NCBI RefSeq assembly: GCF_905475465.1
Contig: NC_062235.1
Span: 816,001-880,000, forward strand
Source of the DNA: Pieris napi
Lineage: Eukaryota > Arthropoda > Insecta > Lepidoptera > Pieridae
DNA: 64,000 bases
Reading direction: 5' to 3'
A program made the translations under genes and the position numbers. Below are positions 48,478 through 60,400 of the stretch, one piece after another. Below the pieces are notes generated by a model. The model searched no databases. It was given only the letters and a program-made list of their open reading frames with translations, and was not told the origin of the DNA. Numbering within the stretch: position 1 is the stretch's first letter; each line of letters starts with the position of its first letter.

Positions 48478-48645
48478 TTCGAACACAGAAGAAGGCCGAT
48501 CACCTACTTGCCAATTAGAAAACCAAATCACCACGAAACTGTCACCACCATATTTCTGTCATGAATAAAGTTTTTATTATTATTATTTAACTAACATAAA
48601 AATCTGAGGTCCAGACCTAAAAAGCTGTAGCCACTGGTTCATACT
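48478..48645 (+). repeat. SINE family A 3' fragment with insertion
   Basis: cacagaagaaggccgatcac and ctacttgccaattag, a short aataaagtttttattattatt insertion, then aaaatctgaggtccagacct and gctgtagccactgg. Confidence 0.6.
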
Positions 48646-51208
48646 GCATTTTATTAAGAACATAAAGGCATTTTACCCCGGTTTATTAACTTATACCAAT
48701 AAAATATCTCATTACTAGCAAACCTATGCTCTAACTAAATTGTGCATTCGATTCAACTAAGTTTACACATTCCATGAGGGTTTCGAACAAATTTCAACAG
48801 TCAATTGTCAACGTCAATGTCGGTTACGTCAAATCGAACAGATAATTTCTCATGCCACCTCAGTGACACTTATCACTTATATACATTCGTTATTTATAAA
48901 TTCAAAGGCCGAAATCTCTTACCTAAAAGCCCCGTGTGGCTTTCCTAGCCTATAATATTCTATAATTATCACATTGTATTTTTCCTTAAATATTTGCATG
49001 CATTGAGGTTGAGTAATATTGAATAACAACACTTAATTTGAATATTGTCAATGGTGCAATTAAAAATACCGCCATTATATTGAACTGTCAGTTTCAAAAT
49101 TGCTTCTGTGCTCTGTGGTGTCATGTATTTTTAAATTTGCTCTCAGTAAGAACATAGACTATTAAGAGATTTATTATTATTTGTTTTGAGCGTGTTTTTT
49201 TTCGCTTTTCTCGTATAATTTCGTTGTCGATCAAAATTACCCAATCTCTCACTTAATCTATAACTTTGAGCCATTTGATAATATTATGTTGCATCACATC
49301 TCGAACACATACACAGTGTTCAACTCATTTTACAATTCGTATGATAAATGCTTTAACATACAAGATGGACGAAAAACATATGGCAGACAAAATCGGTCGA
49401 ATAACAATAAAATTAATTTAGAATATTTACAGTTAATATCAAAATGTAGATTATGTAAATAACTGATATATCTGTGTCATTAAAACTAACGCCCGAAACG
49501 GTAAATTGTCAACTCAAGTTGTAGACCATTTGACAGCCGTTATTTTGAATTATGCTAAGCATAAGTTATAGATTTAATTTGTGCCTGATCTGTGTTATGT
49601 ATGGCAAGTTGTAATGTTCAATTTGGAATATAAAGAAAATAGCAAATTACCATTTCGGACACAACTAATACAAAAATATATGTAGAACAATAATATAAAT
49701 TAGGGTAATATGAAAATATATATTCATAAGTATGTATTCAAACTATCAGTGTGTAGCTTTTTCGCCTTAGAACGAGTGAATTATATTTCCTTATAATATA
49801 TTAAAAAATATAAATGGCCAAACGAGGCCCAATTTAATAAATATATCTCTTACGAACCAAAGATTCAACCATCTTTGAATAGAATAAGAATTTAAATAAA
49901 CATTAAACAACCACAATTCAAATTCTACTTTTAGAATTCGTAACGTGGTTTCAATAATAATGGACACAAAAATTATGCGAGTTATATACCGACCATTTTA
50001 CTTTTGACAGCTGACACTTTGACAATATACAGCGTTGTCAATAACAAAATATCCTAAGCAATAAAAAGCAGCATTGATGTCATTTGTCATTGCCAAGAAC
50101 GAATGAAACCAACCCCCTTTTTAATAGCTTGAAACGCGTTTTTTACATGTTAAAACCATTTGAAGTTGAATTTAATATCATAAGTCCGACATTTCGCGTT
50201 TTTTAATATATTGTTAATTCAGTTGTACATTCTGATTATCTGTCAGTATGGTCGGAATATAATCCGTTTTTTACACAGATAATATCACCTCTATACAACC
50301 ATTGTACTATTTTTCTAACATAAAATGTTAAATAATATCGCTTAATGTCAATAGAAGCTTCGTAAATAACTTAGTATAATACGACTTTCGTATTAGTATT
50401 TATACGAAAACTCGTAAGTCATTGTCAATATTAAAACAGGTGTCCCAGACATTAACGTCAAGACGAAGTCAGGAATAAAGCATAGATAGGATGGCATAAC
50501 GATTAATTTAAACTTTGGTATGACAATAATTAAAAAAATAACAATTTTATTTATTAATTCCCTGGGGTTCTACCTGCACTATCACCTAACTACCGATTGA
50601 CGTTGATTTATGGGACAACCTATATAGATTATAGGCCACTTAAATTTAGTAACTGCTCAAACAGCTTTATTATACGGGCTCTGTGCACTCACTATATGAC
50701 TGAAATGGCACAATGCCATGTGTGTGTGACAATAACGAAGAAAAATAATATTACAATTTGACATATGATACATATCGATAGTTTCATGTATATAGATAAA
50801 GCTTTAAATAGAATATCATAGTCTTGTAATGTCAAATTAAATGGCAAATTTTGCTCTATAGTTTCGCTAACCATTTAATTTTTACGTGAATCTTACCGCA
50901 ATTTCGAATCTAATCCAACATTGTTGAATAAAAAATATTAATTATAAAACACAATGCATCAATAAATTTTTTAGAAATTAAATATATGAAAATAATAATA
51001 TACGGGATATGTCAAAGACGTCACACGACTATCGTAACCTAGACTGTCATGATACGGGCCACGATACGATATCTGTGGTTAGCCTATATTTTAAAGAATA
51101 TAATAATATATCTTTAAGCCTTTGAGCAGTTCCTAAATTTGACGTAACATTTTTGCATAGTATTGGATCAGAGTTCTATATTTCAGTAAAGATAATATGA
51201 ATTACGTG
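48646..51208. other. 2.5 kb AT-rich DNA downstream of FEM1B
   Basis: No gene or repeat recognised. Confidence 0.5.
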
Positions 51209-51214
51209 TTTATT
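51209..51214 (-). promoter_or_regulatory. Polyadenylation signal AATAAA of the FEM1B gene
   Basis: The plus strand reads tttatt, so the transcript reads AATAAA about 47 bases after the FEM1B stop codon. Position and spacing fit, but AT-rich DNA gives chance matches. Confidence 0.5.
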
Positions 51215-51260
51215 GCTTCGTATTAAAGTATATTTTAAAATAAAATTAAAGTATACTTAA

Positions 51261-51415
51261 TTATACAGGATAAACTCCGTGCATGATGAGGAAATCGTGT
51301 AAATCTTTTGGCACTTGCTCGGGACGGTACTTCGATCCGTGGTGCGCCAGCGCGGACGCTGCTAGACAGCTCAGCCTAGGGTTTAGCGCAGAACGGACAA
51401 GAGACTCTGCTGGAC
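51261..51415 (-). CDS. Fem1b: FEM1B terminal exon with stop
   Basis: Acceptor tttctag, then 50 codons and a TAA at 51263-51261. It encodes NPRLSCLAASALAHHGSKYR followed by EQVPKDLHDFLIMH, the conserved FEM1 C-terminus (L-x-CLAA-R/S-A...). The phase matches the 54.6-kb exon across a 3.07-kb intron. The codon that spans the junction is glycine. Confidence 0.92.
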
Positions 51416-54400
51416 CTAGAAATTTTAATTTTAAAAATAAAGATTTTTAGTGTAAAGGCAAAATTAATAATATAAGGCCGGCGCCGCAACTGTAATTTCC
51501 AATAGAGAAGCGATCCCAAAGTTTTTGTATGCAATTTGATAAAGTTCTTTGAATATTCGTAGCGTTGATGGACCTAAGAGCTCATTTACACGAGCGGCCG
51601 GGGTAGAAAAACTTTACGTTGAAGTCGGGGTCACAGTCTCTATTGGGATTTACAGAGTAACGGCGCTGTAGCCAAATATTAACCAGCCCTGCGATTCTGT
51701 AACTCACTTTTCGAACTCACACATAGTAGGAGAGGTGGCACCAATTTTTGGGCAGGTATTTGAGGCAAGCTGAAAACTTGTCACATACCTCTCCTATTAT
51801 ATTCCAACACGGAATTGCAGACCTGGCTGGTGAGCAGCGGGGCTAAATCAACCCCTACATTTTTGAAAATATTAATTTTTTTTTCCCAAAAATATATTTG
51901 AGGCAATACGCAATTTATATATGTTGCAGTGTAATACTTAATAAATACGAAAAAAAATAAGCCAGACAATTTAATCGGGGCTTTAACATTACCAGACGCG
52001 TGCAAATATTTTTTCAAAAAATTATAAAAAATGTTTTTGAGGCAGCTTGAAATTCTAATGGAGTGTTATTTATAACTATAAAATAAAATTCCCAAAAAGA
52101 CAGATCATTTCGGTAGGGCTTTCTACCTGCCAGGCGATCAAACAAATAATGGATGGGTACGGGCCTGTACTACTATAGACAAGCTGTAGTGTGAGAGAGA
52201 GCGCATATCGACAGCTGTCTTCGTTCTGGCTTGCCGCTTTACTATTGGCTCTAGTGAGGCCACGTGACTTACAATAACCCATGAGGTTTTTAGTTAGAAT
52301 TTCGGAGTCGTTACTTTCAGTCGTATTATTCTACTAATGGTATTATTACACTATTTAAAACTCAAATAATTAGAAAATGTCTAGTGAAAAGTTAGTTTGT
52401 GTTATTTGTAAAAAAAATGATGCTAAAGTGATTGCTTTTGTGGAGAAAACTCTCAAAAAAAGTCAGGAGGTGTTAAATATCCGTAAACATCATAGGTTAA
52501 AATATAATCATATTGTTTTGCCAGTGATTCCTAACCTTTCAGATGGTTATCACACAAGTTGTTATAAGAATTTTATAGCTTTGATGAAAAAATATAGTGA
52601 AAATACTGTGATTGAATCCAATATTTATACTCTTACAAAAGGTATTGTATTAATTTAATTATTTTTCAAGCATTACATACTGATAAATAAAATTAAGCAT
52701 TTACAGCACTAAGTTACAGACACTGAAAATGAACCTTTCAGAAAAAAAATAAAAAATGATGATCCCTCTACTTTACCTGCATGCAAATCTGAATTAAAAC
52801 AACATCTTTTAAGAACGCAATATATAACAAGCATTTGGAGAATATATGCAATATATCCAAATGCTTGATTTTATTTATCAGTATGTAATGCTTGAAAAAT
52901 AATTAAATTAATACAATACCTTTTGTAAGAGTATAAATATTGGATTCAATCACAGTATTTTCACTATATTTTTTCATCAAAGCTATAAAATTCTTATAAC
53001 AACTTGTGTGATAACCATCTGAAAGGTTAGGAATCACTGGCAAAACAATATGATTATATTTTCACCTATGATGTTTACGGATATTTAACACCTCCTGACT
53101 TTTTTTGAGAGTTTTCTCCACAAAAGCAATCACTTTAGCATCATTTTTTTTACAAATAACACAAACTAACTTTTCACTAGACATTTTCTAATTATTTGAG
53201 TTTTAAATAGTGTAATAATACCATTAGTAGAATAATACGACTGAAAGTAACGACTCCGAAATTCTAACTAGAAACCTCATGGGTTATTGTAAGTCACGTG
53301 GCCTCGCTAGAGCCAATAGTAACGCGGCAAGCAAGAACGAAGACAGCTGTCGATATGCGCTCTCTCTCACACTACAGCTTGTCTATAGTAGTACAGGCCC
53401 GTACCCATCCAATATTTGTTTGATCGCCTGGCAGGTAGAAAGCCCTACCGAAATGATCTGTCTTTTTGGGAATTTTATTTTATAGTTATAAATAACACTC
53501 CATTAAAATTTCAAGCTGCCTCAAAAACATTTTTTATAATTTTTTGAAAAAATATTTGCACGCGTCTGGTAATGTTAAAGCCCCGATTAAATTGTCTGGC
53601 TTATTTTTTTTCGTATTTATTAAGTATTACACTGCAACATATATAAATTGCGTATTGCCTCAAATATATTTTTGGGAAAAAAAAATTAATATTTTCAAAA
53701 ATGTAGGGGTTGATTTAGTCCCGCTACTCACCAGCCAGGTCTGCAATTCCGTGTTGGAATATAATAGGAGAGGTATGTGACAAGTTTTCAGCTTGCCTCA
53801 AATACCTGCCCAAAAATTGGTGCCAGCTCTCGGACCAACAGCGGTTTTCGCATCAGCGGTCGCTCTCAAATCTGTCGTAAAGCAGTAATTTTATGATTTG
53901 GCATTCTGAAAAGGTGGGAGCTTGTAGTTTATTGTTTATCAGAATGCCTAATCATAAAATTACTGCTTTACGACTGATTTGAGAGCGACCGCCGATGCGA
54001 AAACCGCTGTGTGAGTTCGAAAAGTGAGTTACAGAATCGCAGGGCTGGTCTTTAAGTGTTTAAACCCTAAAAGGAAACAAAGAACTTTATGCTAATAAAG
54101 TGTACAGTACGCTGAGAACAATACGCTGCTGGCTGGCTGGGATAAAATGTTGGCCATTTTTTGAAATAACTAAATCTTAATATAGTGTTACGTAAATTGT
54201 CATCATAATATAACCACACATTTTAAATATATGCAAATTTTAACCTATTATTATATAAAAGTATATTCCACGACCTTTCTGTCTACGATATCGTAAAATA
54301 ACAGAAAGGTTAAATATTAAAATCAAATAGTTGTTAGTCTTTACCTATGAAATTGGAGATTTATAAAAACATTTTGGATTTTTTTTATTACAGCTAGCCG

Positions 54401-57400
54401 GGGATCGAACCTACGACCTCAGGGATGATAGTCGCACGCTAAAGCCACTAGGCCAACTCCGCTTACATAATGTATACGTACCCCCGATAGAAGCGACCAG
54501 AGGGGTGATCCCGTCCATGTCCATAGCGTCGACGTGTGCGCCGCGTGCGAGCAACTCACACACACAGCCGCACAACGCCTCGCTCCACGCTTCCCGTTCC
54601 TCTACACATAGGACTGCACATTTATACTTAGCCTCTGCCTTCGACTGCTTTGCAATTCGCAAAATAAAAAAAAAATAAACAAAACACGGATAAAGATTTC
54701 ATCATTTTTTTATTTTACAGGAGGCAGACGGGCAGGAAGCTCACCTGATGTTAAGTGATACCGCCGCCCATAGACACTAGCACTGCCAGAAGGCTCAAAA
54801 GCGCGCTGCCGGCCTTTTAAAAATTGGCCCCTTAGTTTTTGTTGAGCGCAGAATAGCCCCCCAAAGAGTACGAAGGGCAGCCTGTGCGTCCACCAACGGG
54901 TGCTGCGTGTCCCGGTGATGGACGCCCAGAGGGGGATTCTCCACCGCGAGCGCGTGTGGTACCCCCCCTGGGGTAGATTCTGTTTTTTCTGCACCTTCAT
55001 ATTTCTTGTGGAGGGAGGGGAGGGGGATGGGCTCCATTGCCATTATTGGTGGATAAATTCCTGATTTGCACTCAAAAATAATAAAAAAATCTCCTATTGG
55101 CTAAACGCGAAACGTTTATTTTCTTACTTCTTTACTTTATCATTATTATTTTATATATTTTTAAAAACTAAACCACGGGTTTATTGGCGCTGGAGACGTA
55201 TACTATATATTTATAATTGTATATGTATACATGTAGATAACTAAAACGAAGCATATAATGAAAACAGATTAAATAAACAAAAACCTCTCTCAAAATATTG
55301 ATAGCACTCACCAGGCATATACTGATAGGACAGCAACGCAACGTGTAGTGCAGTTCTCCTCGAGTCATCGGCCACGTCCACATTCACACCGCACTCTAGA
55401 AGCAGTCTAGTTGTTCTTGTGCAAGGGAATCTGAAATTCGAACAAATTCATTCAATTGAATATCATGCCTCGTTATAAATTAACCAAATTGCAGCGTTTA
55501 TCCTAACTCTGAGTTCACTTCATTCATCTATCTCTTTTCATCACAGCGTAAACCCAATTAGAAGGAAAGAGACGAAAGATGCCTTGGTTTTAGTGAACCA
55601 ATGTACGAGTATGAATATAATGTTAGAAAAACCTAAATCGCGATGTGTATGCAGCTATTATTATATTAATTTCCAGAAACCCGATCATAATAATTTAAGG
55701 AGATTGTTTCTTAAATAGACAAAAAAATACTGATTCAATTATTAAACCCCGCCTTTTTCTGAAGCCGATTAAAAATGGCCGCTTTACTTGACATTTCGTA
55801 TTCTAGTTCTACACCAAAACCAAAATCAGAACAATATTTTATGAAATAACTTTGGATAAAAATGACATAACTACGTCTAAAATTGTCAATTACTCACTTG
55901 TATGAGAAAACCATAAACTTTTTCAATACAATTTTATAAATTAAAAATGGCTTTGTTAGAAAAAAGTGTATAAAAAGAGTTAATTCAGATCAAATAATAA
56001 GGCCTAATTTTATAAGCGTTAAAGATATTCATTTAAATCATAAAAGTAATTCTTAATATTTTTTCCTTCTTAATGGTGGCTGGAAGAGATCGCTTGTTAC
56101 CTATAAACCCCTATTTTTTTATTATTGTAGATAGATATTTTTTATTACAAAAAAAAATCCTAGAAATAATACACATGGCAAAACAAACGTTTGCCGGGTC
56201 AGCTAGTATATTAATAAAAACATAACTTACTGGCAAACATCACTAGTATGAAAATCGTCAACTGGCGTCCGTCTGTCCACGGCGAGGTGCAACAGAGTAC
56301 CGCCCGTACGAAGACTCACGTCACGCAGATTGAACACTGAACATCTTGTCAGTCTGTTTGTTTGCTGCAAACACAAAACTATAATGGGTCAACGAAAATA
56401 AAAACAATTTAAAATTAAGAGTATAGTTTTTGTTTAATATGCATACTTATCACCTCGAAAAGACCTTTACTGAAAGCTACAGCTCGCTACTTCGCAAAAG
56501 GAAATGCTTAGGGAACTATAGAGTTATTTTTCAATTTGTTCTTATATTTTTATACGCTCCTGATAGCAGGGATTTCTGATGTACATACACTGTCTACTTT
56601 TTATAATAATATGCGTTAGGGAGCGTTCAAGTATTACGTAACGAATTTTGGAAGGGGGGGGGTCCTTTTGTAAAACGTTACGATGCGGGGCGGGATTGAA
56701 TTACGCGTTATGTTAATATTATTTTCGACTTTCCAGTACTTTACACCACATAATGGTAACTTTAGGTATAAAGAGTCACTGGATGGTCACGAAACGTTTT
56801 ACTAGTTGGTACAGAAAAACGTTACGGCACGTTACATGGGGGGGGGGTCAATAATCTCCAAAAATTGCGTGACGTAATACTTGAGCGCGTAATATTTGAT
56901 AAAAAAGAGCAAAAGAAAAACGAAATAGACACGTACGCACACACACACTCGCATACGTACGCACACGGACGCACATACGAACGTAGTCACCCATACTAAT
57001 TTTTTTACTAAGGATTTTTTTTTTCATATTTTGAAATTTTAAATAAGCTATTCTCACCTCATCATTATTAGGATTCTCAAGCAACCTAGCAGCAACAGCA
57101 ACAAGATAGAGAGCAGTCCGTACATTGCTCTCGTACTCCTCCTGAAAAAGATCTCACTACAGAATTTAATTTAAACTAACTCAAGTCTTTCCTTCCGTGT
57201 CCTCTTATTAAAAATATGGTTTATTAGTTTTAAGATATCCAAAACGTATACACACAGTATACATATATTAAAAATAATTTTTGTTATGGATACTCTAAAT
57301 TACTGAACTAATTTATAAAATTTCTCCAATATAACGCTATATTATTCCTAAGTAGTAAAGATTTTTGTTTGTAATAGAAACTTTTTACAAATTCTTTCAC

Positions 57401-60400
57401 AGTAGTAGGCTATATCAAAAATTTATTTATCTATTTATTATCGTTTATTACTAGCGAACTTGACGTTCACACATATTGAATACAAAAAAAAACATCCAAC
57501 TATAGATTTCAACCATTCTCGAATCCACGAACACAACATTTTTATCAAAATCGATCAAGCCGTTTACGTTAAATTTAATTAAAGACACACAGAAGAGTAA
57601 GAAGATGAAACGTACTATCAAAGCTTCAGTGTCACTCTCTATCTCGAGTCTTTTGATACCTCTTCGCAATTCTTCAGCGCAAGCCTCCAATACAAAACAT
57701 ACCTGAAAAACATTCTTTGATTAAATATTTTTTTTTAAAATGGGTCACCTTTATCACTTATAAAATAACTTTTCTTAAAACTAATAATTACAAAAAAATC
57801 AAGTATCAAAGTCAAGTAAATACATAATAATGAGTTATGAGCAGTGTTGGCCTAGTGGCTTCAGCATGCGACTTTCATCTGAGGTCGTAGGTTCGATCCC
57901 CGGCTGTGCACCAATGGAATTTATTTCTATGTGCGCATTTAACATTCGTTCGAATGGTGAAGAATAGATTTAGTATAGTTAATGCGTGAAAGACGAAAAT
58001 TATGGCGAAAAAGGGTGGATGGGTAGTTTAAGATAGGATCTAAATGGAAGGTAATGGAATAATAACTTGAAAAAAATATATTTTCTAATAACAGTTCGTG
58101 GCATCCAAACATTTTGGTTTGGTCCTTCGAGCCGGAACAGAAATAACCAGCGCGCAATTTTAGTAAGAAATCGAATAATATTACCTGATAAAGCGGTAAT
58201 TCAATTCCAATATGAATCATCTGCGAAAACACCTGAGCGAACCTCAGTAGATCTTTAACAACCGACACCTGGAAAAAGGAAAAGTGTTATTAGTCAGTGA
58301 AAATCCTCAAATGGACGCCGTGTGACACGCAGAGATTCATGCCTAGAAAATATTACCTATGGCCTATATAATATGTGCTGACACACCGAATTTCACATAA
58401 ATCAACCAAGATCAACTTAAAGTGGCAGCTAGGTGAGGGGTACCGGGTTCGATTCCCGGTTCGAGGGCAAGTTTTAATTTAATTTAAAATTTGTTCTCGG
58501 CCTTTGGGAGGGTTGTGCGGTACCGGGTGAGTGCCTAAACCGTACAGTCTATGTACCATGTCCTCACATGGTCGAATTTCTAAGGCAAAAAGCACGAATT
58601 TAAAAATTTTATACTTGACGCTGGCTGCACAAACCGTGCCAGAGCCATAATAAAAAAAAAAAGATCAACTTACAGAGTTAAGAATCCGTAGTGTAAGGGC
58701 GTGTCTCCACAACGCGAGGCACCGTTCGAACCTTGCTTCGTCAGCAAAAACCGCGCCCCTAAACACCACCGGGTGGGGCAGATCTGGACATGTACGACCG
58801 AGAATTCGCTCGCGGACTGTTAGACCTTCCATGTGCAACGCGTGTGGGTTGCCGTGTAGTCTCTCCACCTCCTGAGGTCAAAAAACAATTCATTTATTAA
58901 AATGTACCGACAGACGAAACAACTTGTGACCACTTATTTTTTTATGTAACGGGGAAGAGGCTCACCTGATGGATGAGGTGGTTTTATTTATTTAATTTGT
59001 TTACCACATCATACATAATACTATATCTATAGTATATTTACAAGCTATCTTTTTTAAAATATATAACAATTATGATAAACATAAATTAACAATGCTTTTT
59101 TTAAATAGATCAACCCACTACCGAATAATAACAAGCTCTGGATAAGTAGTAGTAGTCCATGTTAAGTGATACCGCCGCTAAAGACACTCCCATTGCCAGA
59201 GGATTCGCAAGTGTGTTGCCGGCTTATTAAGAATTAGTACGCTTTTTCTTGGAGGTTCGACAAACATGTTACAATTTTTACATTCTATTTAAAAAAAAAT
59301 TAAATGTCAAACTTTTTTTTATAGTAAGATTACAATAACAACAATATTTTTGTAATTACCTCCAAAGTGGTACTTTCTCGCCAGTTATCATAGGCCGGTA
59401 TGGGGTCGGCAGGTTTCTTCAGCAGCTGACCATATCGAGTGTCGTATCTCATCGTCATTGCTCTGTGTAGGTATTGATACGCCATCTGTCAATCAATTGT
59501 TTAATTTATATTTCAAAAAAACTAAAAAGTATTTACTATAAAGATTGCACAGAGTAGTACATATTGTAAATGCTGGGGTTAGATTCAATAATCATTATAT
59601 TGTTCTTTCATTGAGCACAGAACATTATTACTAACACATGACAGCTGTCAGCAGTCACTAATTGACACGTCACGGTCACGATGACAAATTTCACTTTGTC
59701 ATCTTTATATATATATAAATCTTCTGCCAGTCTGTCAGTGTTTTAATAATGTGTGTGTATTCAAGAGGATACGAGAAATATTTAGATGATGTTGTTAAAA
59801 CATGTGTACAGGAAAACAAATGTCATGGGTTTTTTTTCAAATTATTCATCAGTCAAAAAAGTACTACTAGTACTAAATAGTAGACACAGTGCAGACAGGA
59901 ATGGCGGGATTTGTAGGAGGCCTTTGCATAAAAAAGAACGAGATAGAAATATTTAATGTGTTTAAGTAGAAAAGTATCTGAAATAGGAGGCTATTATTAG
60001 TATTCATAAGTCATTAATTTAGTGATTTACCTTATTGAAGACAATTCATCTTATTATCCAACAACTAGTGGGTGGTTTTAATCAAATATAACCTTACCCG
60101 TAAACAATAATATTCTTTATCATTAGCAAACGAAGCGCCAAGTAGCTCAAAAGCATCAATCGCCTGAGCGCGCGTGACGTCCGGCCTCGCCGCGAGTATT
60201 TCCACTACTGACGCACGGGCCCGTTCCGCTGCACACTGCAGCGGTGTCATGTCTGGAATATAAAAGTCATTTTATTAAACCAACGATAATATATTTATAC
60301 ATATTGATTGAGCCTATGTCCTCAGCTCCAGCCGCCCCACACGCGCGTAACGATCGGTTCATAATTTCACAATGTTGCTAGTGTAAAAAAAGGTTATTGG

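Larger units (their letters stand above)
51724..53837. mobile_element. Giant inverted duplication element (arms ~1 kb)
   Basis: From tagtaggagaggtggcacca at the left to ggtgccagctctcggaccaa at the right, the two halves are inverted copies: 51733-52693 pairs with 52868-53826. Two long reading frames occur once per arm with 4 of 68 and 1 of 78 residues different, so the arms differ by only a few percent. A 3-base aca flanks both ends (51721-51723, 53838-53840), possibly the target duplication. Confidence 0.9.
51687..54044. mobile_element. Hairpin MITE P split by a 2.1-kb palindromic element
   Basis: The left 37 bases (ccctgcgattctgtaactca...cacaca, 51687-51723) and the right part 53841-54044 together form the MITE. 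The uninterrupted joint is seen at 32119-32135 (cacacagcggttttcgc). The right part is itself a hairpin (agcggtcgctctcaaat... / ...atttgagagcgaccg). Confidence 0.8.

Noticed and set aside
51781..52017. 78-codon frame (MKKYLHASGN...), mirrored at 53544-53780
   Set aside because: AT-rich, no recognisable motif; conserved between arms only by recent duplication.
52076..52282. 68-codon frame (MGYCKSRGL...), mirrored at 53279-53485
   Set aside because: Lies upstream of and opposite to the element ORF; it is duplicated only because of the palindrome and shows no domain. Probably leader or promoter sequence.
54841..55043. Additional FEM1B exon
   Set aside because: Exons at 55.4 and 54.6 kb already join in phase with the expected ankyrin sequence; this block adds nothing homologous.
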